Below are positions 9,290-18,725 of a stretch of 64,000 nucleotides of DNA, in pieces. The stretch spans positions 1 through 64,000 of the forward strand of contig JARGOD010000011.1 in assembly GCA_029210205.1 (NCBI GenBank), read 5' to 3'. The position numbers and the translations under genes are program-made. The notes beneath the pieces were generated by a model. The model was not told where the DNA came from and did not search any database. It worked only from the letters and a program-made list of their open reading frames with translations. The stretch's first letter is position 1. The number at the start of each line of letters is the position of its first letter. The stretch comes from Verrucomicrobiales bacterium (GTDB taxonomy: Bacteria; Verrucomicrobiota; Verrucomicrobiia; Verrucomicrobiales; DEV007).

Positions 9290-11731
9290 TCACTGGGCTT
9301 CAAGAGTGCCCTCAACGACACCAAGACGCGATTCTACCTTCAATTGTTCGAGAAGGTCGGCTCCACTTTCTCCTTCGATCACGGAACGGTAGGAAGCAAT
9401 GATTCCGGTCGTTTCAAGCGCTGACTCCTGCAAGAGTTCGACTCGATAGAGTCGAAGCCCGGATTCCTGAAGCGGCTCGAAAAATCGTGCTCCGCTTTGA
9501 GCCCGTCCGTTGAAAAGCGTGTTCCGGCATCCCACATCCGCCTTTAGCGGATGTAGTTGTCCAACGCGGTCACGAAGTTGGACTTCGTGCTTGTCGCAGG
9601 GGCGACCGCAGTTCGTGACGTCAGTGCCTTCACTGAGGAAGGTGCAGAAAACGCAGTGCTCCATATGAAACATCGGCATGTGCTGGTGGAGGGTCAGCTC
9701 GAACCATTCCGGCGGCGCGGCTTGGAGGAGATCGAGGACTTGCTCGATGTTGAGGTCGTAGGAGATTGTGAGGTTTTCCATCCCCTGCTCCATGAGTCGG
9801 TCGGCACTGATCGGGTTGGCAATGTTGAGCGAAAAATCCCCGACCATTTTCAAGTCGGGATGATTTCGAAAATGTTTCACTCCGCCGAGATTGCGCACGA
9901 GAATCCCGTCCGGCTTCGCTTTTTCGACGACGCGGAAGAGTCCGGTTTCGCCTGCTTTCTGGATGCGTGGCGTCGCGAGAAATAGTTTCGTGTCAGGACT
10001 GTCGGAGCGAATCCTCTCGACGACTGTCCGGTAACGACGCACATCTTCGAGATCGACGTAGAGGGTTTCGATCCCGCTCTCAATCGCAGCTCCGATCTGT
10101 TCTTCGGTTCGGCAAAGAACACGCAGTTCGGCTTCTTCTGAACTCGCAGGATTTCGCTTTGGAAGCAAGTCCTCCACCGTGACGGCGGTGACGCGGCGAT
10201 GCTGGAGCGTCGATTCGGTCTTGAGGTCGAGCTGCTCGACGACGGCGCGGCGCATCCGATTCAGCTCACTCGCAGGACACATCGGCTCCCCTTCCAAGGT
10301 GAGCGTCAGCGTCTTGAGTTCATAGGCGGTGTTCCCGAGACGTCCCAATTGCTTCTCCAAATACTCTTGCGAAACGGGTCGTTTCTCCGCTGCCTCAAGC
10401 GGGAAGGTCGAAATAACTTCAATTCCATGAGTCTCATCACGCAGAACCATCGGCTTTCCGACGGAGGCCAGGATGCTCCAACTCAGCCCTGTCTTGCGGC
10501 CCTGAATATGTTCGCGCTTCCAGGTGCTTTGCAGCGAGGAATTCAGGGCCGGATCATCGGTTTTCCAGATCCGGTCCCCGACGGCCAGTTGATCGAATTT
10601 GATTCGGTCCCACTGAAAGGTGAGGCGGCGCTTCACGACCTCGTAAATCCGGCCGCCCTGCTCACGGTCGGTGTTCCCCCCGTTGTCAAAAGCGACGCCG
10701 TCTCCCTTTTTTATTTCCGAATCACCATCGACCTCAACCCAGTCCTTGCCGACTGCGGTGATGCGCCCGACGAAGGCACCGCGCTTCTTGCCAAAACGAG
10801 CGTGGACAAGCTTTTTGTTATCGATTCCCTTGAGCCAACCAGTCGAGAGTCCGCGTGAAAACGCCATCTCGAGTTCGTAATGATCCTCCGGGGTCGAGAC
10901 TTCGAGCTCACCCGCGTGCGCGGCATCGATCGCTTTGCGGTAGGCACGGGTCACGGCAGCGACATACTCGGGCGTCTTGAGCCGGCCCTCGATTTTGAAA
11001 CTGACGACGCCAAGGCGGATCAGCTCCGGAATCTGATCAATCCCCGCGAGATCCTGCGGCGAAAGGAGATATTTCTGGTCGCCCATCTCCATCGTTTTGC
11101 CATCGACGACGAGCTCATAGGGCATGCGACAGGCCTGGGCGCACTCACCTCGATTGGCGCTGCGCTGACCGAGGGATTCACTCGTGAGACATTGCCCGGA
11201 GTAGGCGACGCAGAGAGCCCCATGAACGAAAGTTTCGAGTTCTACAGCATCGGGCTCATTCGCATGAAAAAGTCGAATCTCGCTGAGAGAATTTTCGCGG
11301 GCGATAACAGCACGGTCGAGGATGAAGAGTTCATCTGCGAAGGCGAGCGCTTCGGGGGAGGTGATCGTCATCTGAGTCGACGCGTGGACATGCAAATCGG
11401 GCACCATCGCGCGGGCCATTGTCGCGAGTCCGAGATCCTGCACGATGATCGCATCGACGCCCGCTTCGCTGAGAAGCCGCAACTGTTCGGCCGCCGCTTC
11501 CAACTCAGAGGGAAAAACGAGGACGTTAAAAGCGACAAAACCCCGGACTCCGTGCTCGTGGAGGAAACGCATCAGCTCCGGAAGATCCTCCGGCGTGAAA
11601 TTGTCTGCCCGGATCCGCGCATTGAACTTCGGCATTCCGAAATAGATCGCATCGGCACCGTTCGCGACAGCGGCACGGGCGCACTCCCAGTTTCCGGCGG
11701 GTGCGAGCAGTTCTGTATTTCGAGGAGGCAT
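9290..11731 (-). CDS. U32 family peptidase / RlhA-YhbU-like protein
   Basis: ELLAPAGNWECARAAVANGADAIYFG, MVPDLHVHASTQM, LETFVHGALCVAYSGQCLTS, GRLKTPEYVAAVTRAYR; long C-terminal extension as in RlhA-type proteins. Confidence 0.9.
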   Translation of the reverse strand: MPPRNTELLAPAGNWECARAAVANGADAIYFGMPKFNARIRADNFTPEDLPELMRFLHEHGVRGFVAFNVLVFPSELEAAAEQLRLLSEAGVDAIIVQDLGLATMARAMVPDLHVHASTQMTITSPEALAFADELFILDRAVIARENSLSEIRLFHANEPDAVELETFVHGALCVAYSGQCLTSESLGQRSANRGECAQACRMPYELVVDGKTMEMGDQKYLLSPQDLAGIDQIPELIRLGVVSFKIEGRLKTPEYVAAVTRAYRKAIDAAHAGELEVSTPEDHYELEMAFSRGLSTGWLKGIDNKKLVHARFGKKRGAFVGRITAVGKDWVEVDGDSEIKKGDGVAFDNGGNTDREQGGRIYEVVKRRLTFQWDRIKFDQLAVGDRIWKTDDPALNSSLQSTWKREHIQGRKTGLSWSILASVGKPMVLRDETHGIEVISTFPLEAAEKRPVSQEYLEKQLGRLGNTAYELKTLTLTLEGEPMCPASELNRMRRAVVEQLDLKTESTLQHRRVTAVTVEDLLPKRNPASSEEAELRVLCRTEEQIGAAIESGIETLYVDLEDVRRYRTVVERIRSDSPDTKLFLATPRIQKAGETGLFRVVEKAKPDGILVRNLGGVKHFRNHPDLKMVGDFSLNIANPISADRLMEQGMENLTISYDLNIEQVLDLLQAAPPEWFELTLHQHMPMFHMEHCVFCTFLSEGTDVTNCGRPCDKHEVQLRDRVGQLHPLKADVGCRNTLFNGRAQSGARFFEPLQESGLRLYRVELLQESALETTGIIASYRSVIEGESGADLLEQLKVESRLGVVEGTLEAQ

Positions 11732-11799
11732 CGCGCAACTCTATCACAGGGGGCAGTCTTCTCCTCTTGAAACTTGAGTCACGAACGGGAGACTAAGCC

Positions 11800-12396
11800 A
11801 TGACCAGTTCCCTCATTGTCGCGACCCACAATGCTCACAAAACCGGCGAGATGCGGGCGATTCTCGGCGACCTCTTTGACGCCATCGAAGATCTCGCTGC
11901 GATACCCGGCCTCGTTCCGCCGGAGGAAAACGGGAGCACCTTCGCAGAGAACTCGGCGATCAAAGCACTCGCGGCGGCGAAGGAGCGACCCGAAGCACTC
12001 ATCATCGCCGATGACTCCGGATTGGAAGTCGATGCGCTCGACGGAGCGCCGGGAATTTATTCCTCCCGGTTCGCCGGAGCAGACGCGACCGATGCCTCGA
12101 ACCGGGAAAAGTTGATCGTTGATCTCAAAGGCATCCCCGCTCCGAGAACGGCACGATTCCGCTGTGTCGTCACGGTCGCGCAGAAGAGTGAGGTCCTCGC
12201 AACTTTCGACGGAACCGTCGAGGGATCAATCGCGACAGAGATGAGCGGCGAAGGAGGATTCGGTTACGATCCACTCTTCATTCCCGAAGGCTATGACAAT
12301 TCCTTTGGCGAGTTGTCCGAAGAAATCAAAAACGGAATGAGCCACCGGGGAAGGGCGTTGGCAAAATTTCGGGAATGGCGAAGCGAACACTCTTAA
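11800..12396 (+). CDS. rdgB: Non-canonical purine NTP pyrophosphatase (HAM1/RdgB)
   Basis: VATHNAHKTGEM, ADDSGLEVDALDGAPGIYSSRFAG, GEGGFGYDPLFIPEG, MSHRGRALAKF. Confidence 0.95.
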   Translation: MTSSLIVATHNAHKTGEMRAILGDLFDAIEDLAAIPGLVPPEENGSTFAENSAIKALAAAKERPEALIIADDSGLEVDALDGAPGIYSSRFAGADATDASNREKLIVDLKGIPAPRTARFRCVVTVAQKSEVLATFDGTVEGSIATEMSGEGGFGYDPLFIPEGYDNSFGELSEEIKNGMSHRGRALAKFREWRSEHS

Positions 12397-12407
12397 CATT
12401 TTCTAGT

Positions 12408-13172
12408 TCAGCTCAGCTCAATTTGAACCGGACAATGATCCGAGCCCATCACTTCGGGGAGAATCACGGATGACTGCACGCGATCCAAAAACGGCTCGGA
12501 AACGCAGAAATAGTCAATGCGCCAGCCGACATTCTTCGCACGCGCTCCACCTCGATAGCTCCACCAGCTATAGTGGTCGGGCTCGTCTGGGTGGAAGTGG
12601 CGAAAAGTATCGACAAATCCAGCCGCGACAATGTCATCGAACCCGGCACGCTCTTCGTCGGAAAACCCGGCGCTCTTCCGATTGTTCTTCGGACGGGCAA
12701 GATCGATCTCCTGATGCGCGACATTGAGGTCCCCGGCAAAAACGACGGGTTTCGATTTTTCGAGGCTTTTCACGTGGTCGAGAAAAGCAGCATTCCATTC
12801 GATCCGATAAGGCAAACGCCGGAGCTCGTTCTGAGCATTCGGGGTGTAAACATTAACAACGAAAAAGTCATCAAACTCGAGGGTGAGGACGCGCCCCTCC
12901 TGATCGTGCTCGTGGAGCCCCAATCCCGCGCTCACTGAGAGCGGCTCGATTTTGCTTAGTACGGCAACTCCGGAATAGCCTTTCTTCACCGCGTGGTTCC
13001 AACTCACATGCCAGCCGTTTGCTTCAAAGGGCTCATCGACCTGATCCCGCTCTGCCTTAACTTCCTGGAGGAGGAGAATATCGGGGTCATGCTCACTAAG
13101 GAACTCAATGAAGTTCTTTTTCAAGACCGCACGGATTCCATTCACATTCCAACTGATCAATTTCATCGCCAC
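12408..13172 (-). CDS. xthA: Exodeoxyribonuclease III
   Basis: MKLISWNVNGIRAVLKKNF, ILLLQEVKAE, VFAGDLNVAHQEIDL, YSWWSYRGGARAKNVGWRIDYF, GSDHCPVQIEL. Confidence 0.95.
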   Translation of the reverse strand: MAMKLISWNVNGIRAVLKKNFIEFLSEHDPDILLLQEVKAERDQVDEPFEANGWHVSWNHAVKKGYSGVAVLSKIEPLSVSAGLGLHEHDQEGRVLTLEFDDFFVVNVYTPNAQNELRRLPYRIEWNAAFLDHVKSLEKSKPVVFAGDLNVAHQEIDLARPKNNRKSAGFSDEERAGFDDIVAAGFVDTFRHFHPDEPDHYSWWSYRGGARAKNVGWRIDYFCVSEPFLDRVQSSVILPEVMGSDHCPVQIELS

Positions 13173-13372
13173 TTTTAACGCAATAAGGGCTTACGCGCTG
13201 GCTTTACTATGTAAAGAGTTTTTCCTTGCGAATCGCTGTATCGGGCTGAGATAGACAACGCGCAAAAGCCCCCGAACTGATGCGGATTTCGTCCGCTCAA
13301 ATTTTGCGATTTTTTTCAAACAAATCAGCGAACCCAATTCGCTTCAAAGTCCAAACCAAAGCGGTTTCAGCA

Positions 13373-14323
13373 ATGATAGAAGTCGAAAATCTACACAAGC
13401 ACTTCGGTGCCAAGGTCGCCGTTGATGGAGTTTCCTTCACGGTGAAGAAAGGAGAAGTCCTCGGATTTCTCGGGCCCAACGGAGCCGGCAAGTCGACCAC
13501 GATGCGTATGGTCACCGGATTCCTTCCCGCTACCGAGGGCAGGATCTCCATCGGAGGAGCCGATATCGAGGAAAACGAAATCGCCGCCAAGGCCAAAATC
13601 GGCTACCTCCCGGAAGCCGCTCCGCTCTACTCGGACATGACAGTGGAGGACTTTCTGAAGTTCTCCGCCGAGTTGCGCGGCGTCCCTGCCGCTGAGCTTG
13701 ATGCCGCAGTCGACAAGGCCATCAAGACCACTTTCCTCGAGCCGGTGCGGCATCAGAGTGTCGACACGCTTTCCAAAGGGTACCGCCACCGCACCTGCTT
13801 CGCCCAATCCATCATCCATGATCCGGAGGTGCTGATTCTCGACGAGCCGACCGACGGCCTCGATCCCAATCAGAAACACGAAGTGCGACAACTCATCAAG
13901 CGCATGGGTGAGACGAAGGCGATTATCTTCTCCACGCACATTCTCGAAGAGGTCGAAGCCTCCTGCACCCGGGCGATCATCATCGACCGCGGCCGCGTCA
14001 TTGCCGACGGGACTCCGGACGAACTGAAAGCGAAATCCAGAAACGCGGGCTCGACCATCCTCACCGTCTCCGGCCTCGCCGGGAGCGGAATCCAGGCGGA
14101 ACTGGAGAAGCTGAGTGAGGCATCCTCAGTCGAAGTCCTCGAGTCCGGCGACGACAATCTCAAAGCCCGCATTCTCCCGGCCAAAGGCAAGGCCGGCGAG
14201 CTGAGTTCAGCCATCTATCGGCTCTGCAAAGAGAAGGACCTCAACGTTTCCGAGCTCCGGATTGATGAGGGCCGTCTCGACGAACTCTTCCGTGAAATCA
14301 CCAAGACCGACTCCGAAGCCTGA
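13373..14323 (+). CDS. ABC transporter ATP-binding protein (GldA-like)
   Basis: GPNGAGKSTTMRMVTGFLPAT, LSKGYRHRTCFAQSIIHDPEVLILDEPTDGLDPNQ; followed by GldF/GldG-like genes. Confidence 0.92.
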   Translation: MIEVENLHKHFGAKVAVDGVSFTVKKGEVLGFLGPNGAGKSTTMRMVTGFLPATEGRISIGGADIEENEIAAKAKIGYLPEAAPLYSDMTVEDFLKFSAELRGVPAAELDAAVDKAIKTTFLEPVRHQSVDTLSKGYRHRTCFAQSIIHDPEVLILDEPTDGLDPNQKHEVRQLIKRMGETKAIIFSTHILEEVEASCTRAIIIDRGRVIADGTPDELKAKSRNAGSTILTVSGLAGSGIQAELEKLSEASSVEVLESGDDNLKARILPAKGKAGELSSAIYRLCKEKDLNVSELRIDEGRLDELFREITKTDSEA

Positions 14324-14364
14324 GCGGATTTTCCCCACCTTCACTGACTCACCCATTTTAAGAC

Positions 14365-15207
14365 ATGTTGGATGCCCTTAAAACCTTGATCCTGGAATTC
14401 GCGATCCCCACGCTGGTGGTCTCCGCGATTTTCATTGCCATTCTCGTTTTCCTGCTTCCCCGGGAAGTTCGCACGATCTTCAAGCGGGAGCTGAAAAGCT
14501 ATTTCACCTCGCCGATCGCCTACGTTCTCTTTGTCGTTTTCCTCGGCATTTCGAACACGCTCTCGTTTTTCTTCACCGGGATTCTCGAAGGCGGAGAGGC
14601 GGACCTCTTCCTCCCCTATTTCCAATACCTTCCCTGGTATCTCGTCCTCATCGCTCCGGCGGTTGGAATGCGACTCTGGTCCGAAGAGCAGCGCCTCGGG
14701 ACGATGGAACTTCTCCTCACGATGCCGATTGCCCCTTGGCACGCCATCCTCGGAAAGTACCTCGCTGCAGCAGTCGTCCTCTTCGCGATGCTCGTACTTT
14801 CCTTCCCGATCGTGTGGACGATCAATTACCTCGGGGATCCGGATAATGGAGTGATCATGGCCGGATTTGTCGCGACGTTTTTCGTGGCGCTATGCTTTCT
14901 CGCTGTCACCTCGGTCGTCTCCGCGCTCACACGCAGCCAACTTGTCGCCCTACTCGTTTCAGTAACCATCTGCATGGTGCTTTGGCTCGGAGGCCTCCCA
15001 AACATCAGTGAGCTTCTCATGAACATGAAGGGCGGATGGCTTATCTTCTGGCCAGTCGTCAAACTCATTAACGTTGTCGGTCTGATGCCGCATTTTTCCG
15101 AGCTCGCCAAGGGTGTCCTCGGATTCCGCGACATCGTCTTCTTTCTCACTTTTATCGTTTTCTGCCTCTTTGCGACCTCAGTCGCGATCCGCCTTCGCAG
15201 AGCTTAA
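14365..15207 (+). CDS. ABC transporter permease (GldF-like) with an extra N-terminal TM helix
   Basis: IFKRELKSYFTSPIAYVLFVVFLGIS, MRLWSEEQRLGTMELLLTMPIAPW; 6-7 hydrophobic segments. Confidence 0.9.
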   Translation: MLDALKTLILEFAIPTLVVSAIFIAILVFLLPREVRTIFKRELKSYFTSPIAYVLFVVFLGISNTLSFFFTGILEGGEADLFLPYFQYLPWYLVLIAPAVGMRLWSEEQRLGTMELLLTMPIAPWHAILGKYLAAAVVLFAMLVLSFPIVWTINYLGDPDNGVIMAGFVATFFVALCFLAVTSVVSALTRSQLVALLVSVTICMVLWLGGLPNISELLMNMKGGWLIFWPVVKLINVVGLMPHFSELAKGVLGFRDIVFFLTFIVFCLFATSVAIRLRRA

Positions 15208-15249
15208 TCATTTCCCTTAGTTTCAAACTCAACAGCTTCCGATCATCCC

Positions 15250-17295
15250 ATGAGTGAATCGAACCAGGCTACCCGCCCCAAGCTTAACCGAACCAGCACG
15301 GCCCTCATCGGTCTTGCCATCGTCTTCGTCATCATTCTTCTCATCAACTTTGTTGCCGGGAAAATGAGTTTCCGCGTCGACCTGACGGAGTATAAAACCT
15401 TCACCCTTTCCGAAGGCACCAAGAATATTCTCGGGGGTCTCGATACTCCGGTGGAAGTTCGCTACTATGCAACCGACGACAGCAAGATCATGAGCCCGAG
15501 CGAACGTTCGAGCGCGCGCCGCGTTGAAGATCTTCTTAAGGAATTCGTTCAGGCATCCCCCGTCAAAGAAGTTGAAATCGCGAATGCTGACGGCGAATTC
15601 GAAACGAAGCGGATCAAAATGCTGACCGTGAAGAAGCTGAATCCTGAACCGAACACGGACGCTGAGGATTCCGCAATCATCGATGGACTTCAAGAAGGCT
15701 CTTCCGGCGAAACAGGCAATGCTCTCTACTTCGGCATTGCGGTCCAAAGCCTTGACGCCAATGAAGCGATTCCGTTCATCCCCGCACGTCCCGAGACCAT
15801 GCTGGAATACGATCTCGCCCGAGCGATTTCTACCGTTCACGGCGGAAAAGAGAAAAAGATTGTCATGATGACCGGCATGCCTGTCAGCGGTGGCTTTGGG
15901 GGAAACTTCCAGGCTCCACCCCAGCAACCGTGGATGCTCTACGAGCAGCTTGTCCGCGATTACGAAATCGAAGTGATTCCCTCGAACGCGACGGAAATCC
16001 CTGAGGGTACGACTACGCTTATCGTCATTCATCCCTATGACATCACTGACGACGGACAATTTGCGATTGACCAATACCTCCTCAAAGGAGGAAACGTACT
16101 CGCTTTTGTTGACCCAAACTTTTTCTACGCCCGGGCTATGGCGCAACAGCAGCCACAGATGCCCGGGATGCCCCCCCAGGGAGGCCCGGCACCAACTTCA
16201 GATCTCGACAAACTGTTCAAGGCCTGGGGCGTCAATTACGATTCGAATCGCGTCCTTGCCGACTTAAGTTTTGGATCTGAAATCATTCGACGTGGGAACT
16301 TTTCGCCTACATTCCTGACACTCGACCGGCAGGCCCTGGGATCCGACTCATCAGACCCCGGCTTGAGCGATCCGATGACGCAAATGCTGAATCAGCTCAA
16401 TATGCTCACTCCGGGGGCATTTGAGATCGACCCACCAACAGGGATCGAAGTCGACCGGCTCGTTCTTACTTCAGAGATGAATCAGCTTGTCGGGTCTTTC
16501 GACGCCGACCCAACTCAGGATGGCGGTGCGGACCGAATCAGGGAAGATTTCGAACCTTATGGCAAACGCCGGGCTCTCGTCGCCCGCCTCAGTGGAGAGT
16601 TTAAAACGGCCTTTCCCGAAGGTGACCCCTCAAAGGTTGCCGAAGAGGAAGTTGAAGAACCTGCCGAAGGAGATGACTCAGCTGAAGACGAAAAAAAGGA
16701 GGAGGCTGACAATTCACTCAAGGAAGCCACAGCTCCCGGTCGCGTTATCATCGTCTCTGATGTTGATTTCATCTACGATGCGAACGTCGTTCGCCGGAGT
16801 CAGATTCCCGGTCTCAACATCGTCATTCCCGAGATGCTCAATGAGAACCTCACTCTCGTGCAGAATGCCGCTGAGCAACTCTCGGGCGATCCCGACCTGA
16901 TCAATGTGCGCAGCCGAAACACAGTTCGGAGACCATTCACCCGACAGAATGAGTGGTATCGCGAAGCTCAGGAGAAATATGCGGCAGAGGTTGCTGACTT
17001 CAGCGCCAAGGCCGGTGAAGTGGAAGCCCGTCTCAACGAAATCCTCTCTCAAACCCCCGAAAATATCGATCAAGCGTTGCTGTCTCCCGAAGTTCAGGAT
17101 GAAATGCGCAAACTCCAGGAACAGGAGGTCGAATTCCGGCGCCGCGAACGTGAACTTCAAAAAGAGGTGACTAAGGAATTTCGTCGCAAGCTTGCCACCT
17201 ACAAATTCGGAAATGCGCTCTTCATGCCTGTGCTTGTCATTCTAATTGGAATCAGCCTTGCCATTGTCCGACGCAGACTTGTCGCCGCTCGATAG
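15250..17295 (+). CDS. GldG-like ABC-2 auxiliary protein (DUF4350/ABC_transp_aux type)
   Basis: RVDLTEYKTFTLSEGTKNILGGLDTPVEVRYYAT, ELVRDYEIEVIPSN, GGNVLAFVDPNFF, C-terminal TM. Confidence 0.9.
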   Translation: MSESNQATRPKLNRTSTALIGLAIVFVIILLINFVAGKMSFRVDLTEYKTFTLSEGTKNILGGLDTPVEVRYYATDDSKIMSPSERSSARRVEDLLKEFVQASPVKEVEIANADGEFETKRIKMLTVKKLNPEPNTDAEDSAIIDGLQEGSSGETGNALYFGIAVQSLDANEAIPFIPARPETMLEYDLARAISTVHGGKEKKIVMMTGMPVSGGFGGNFQAPPQQPWMLYEQLVRDYEIEVIPSNATEIPEGTTTLIVIHPYDITDDGQFAIDQYLLKGGNVLAFVDPNFFYARAMAQQQPQMPGMPPQGGPAPTSDLDKLFKAWGVNYDSNRVLADLSFGSEIIRRGNFSPTFLTLDRQALGSDSSDPGLSDPMTQMLNQLNMLTPGAFEIDPPTGIEVDRLVLTSEMNQLVGSFDADPTQDGGADRIREDFEPYGKRRALVARLSGEFKTAFPEGDPSKVAEEEVEEPAEGDDSAEDEKKEEADNSLKEATAPGRVIIVSDVDFIYDANVVRRSQIPGLNIVIPEMLNENLTLVQNAAEQLSGDPDLINVRSRNTVRRPFTRQNEWYREAQEKYAAEVADFSAKAGEVEARLNEILSQTPENIDQALLSPEVQDEMRKLQEQEVEFRRRERELQKEVTKEFRRKLATYKFGNALFMPVLVILIGISLAIVRRRLVAAR

Positions 17296-17342
17296 CTTTC
17301 TAGAAACCCCATCAAACTCTCAAACGATAAAATCGAACCACC

Positions 17343-18545
17343 ATGGGAACTAAAACACTCATTCGACTGATCATCGTGCTCGCAGTAATCGGCGGGATCG
17401 CTGCCGTTTTCCACTTCGCCGGATCTGGAGGCGGAGTCTCGCGAGAAATCGCTAAGACGAACAAAAGTAAAGTGTTCGGCGAATTTCCGATCAATGACGT
17501 TGCGGAGATCTTTGTGAAATCTCAAGAAGGTGAGCTTACGCTCAAGAAAGGTGCAGAAGCCTGGGTTGTCGAAGAGCGTGCCGGTTATCCTGCCAACGCA
17601 GAGCCTATCGTAGGGATGCTTCGGAAACTTTGGGATCTCAATATCGTTCAACCGGTCACGATTGGACGCAGCCAATATGGGAGGCTCAGCCTCATTGCTC
17701 CGGAAGAAGCAGGCTCCGCAGACGAAGCCGCTACCATCGTCACCTTCAAAGACAGCGAAAGTAAGGATCTTCATTCGCTGTGGCTCGGCAAAATCTTCGA
17801 GCGCTCGGAGGGACGTCCTGACCCTCTCGGTGGCGGAATGGCGACGAGCGAGGCCGGACGATACGTAAAAACCGGGAGTAGCAACTCTGTCTATCTTGTT
17901 GGAGAGACTTTTAGTGACATCACCATCGAACCGTCAGAGTGGATCGATAAATCCTTCTTCCGGGTCGAAGAGATAAAAACCATCGAGATCGTGTCTGGCG
18001 AAAAGAACGAAGATTGGAAACTTACCCGAAAAGAGGGTGAGGCAGACTTCACTCTTGCCGGAGCCAAAGAAGATGAAAAGCTGGATCAAAACAAAGTTTC
18101 CAGCATGAAGAGCGCCTTTTCCAATGCTCAGATGGAAGATGTCTTTATCGGAGATGAACTCAAAGAGAACAAACCTGAGGGAACTACATTCAAGATAAGT
18201 ACCTTCGATGGTTTTAATTATGTAATCTCAGTCGGCGAGAAGAATGATCTCAATGAATTGCCTCTCGCGATCAAAGTCTCCGGCAAATTCGAGGAGAAGC
18301 GAGCCGAAGGCGAAGAAGAAAGTGACGAGGAAAAGGCACGCCTTGATAAGGAACTTGCTGACTCCCTTGCCAAACTCAACGAGAAGCTTGCCGCTGAAAA
18401 AACGCTCGAAGGTCACGTCTTTAAAGTGAGGAGCTACATCGTCGATTCAATCATCAAAAATCGATCAGAACTTCTCGTCGAAGAGGAGCCGGAGACTTCT
18501 GCCACCGGTGGCGAAGAGATTGCTCCGGGAGTCAAGCTTCCCTGA
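17343..18545 (+). CDS. DUF4340 domain-containing protein (ABC module partner)
   Basis: N-terminal TM, INDVAEIFVKSQEGELTLKKGAEAWVVEERAGYPANAEPIVGMLRKLWDLNIVQPV; gene order with gldA/F/G-like genes. Confidence 0.85.
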   Translation: MGTKTLIRLIIVLAVIGGIAAVFHFAGSGGGVSREIAKTNKSKVFGEFPINDVAEIFVKSQEGELTLKKGAEAWVVEERAGYPANAEPIVGMLRKLWDLNIVQPVTIGRSQYGRLSLIAPEEAGSADEAATIVTFKDSESKDLHSLWLGKIFERSEGRPDPLGGGMATSEAGRYVKTGSSNSVYLVGETFSDITIEPSEWIDKSFFRVEEIKTIEIVSGEKNEDWKLTRKEGEADFTLAGAKEDEKLDQNKVSSMKSAFSNAQMEDVFIGDELKENKPEGTTFKISTFDGFNYVISVGEKNDLNELPLAIKVSGKFEEKRAEGEEESDEEKARLDKELADSLAKLNEKLAAEKTLEGHVFKVRSYIVDSIIKNRSELLVEEEPETSATGGEEIAPGVKLP

Positions 18546-18604
18546 TACCCGCTGCTCCCCCGATATTCCCGGTCACTGATTAGTAAACCCGGTTTCATTT
18601 GTCG

Positions 18605-18640
18605 AAAGACCGAAGAGGCTTTTAGCCCTTCGGTCTTTTT
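18605..18640 (+). terminator. Rho-independent terminator of the gld-like operon
   Basis: Perfect 11-bp stem AAAGACCGAAG / CTTCGGTCTTT (18605-18615, 18628-18638) followed by TT. Confidence 0.85.
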
Positions 18641-18725
18641 CGTTAGAATTCAGCCTATTTAATCAATAATAAAAATGATAAATTATAATTTACATAATTT
18701 TAATTAAAGTGATACATTAGAACCA

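Noticed and set aside
10880-11770. Plus-strand 296-aa ORF opposite the U32 peptidase gene
   Set aside because: Antisense shadow of a clear U32/RlhA-like protein.
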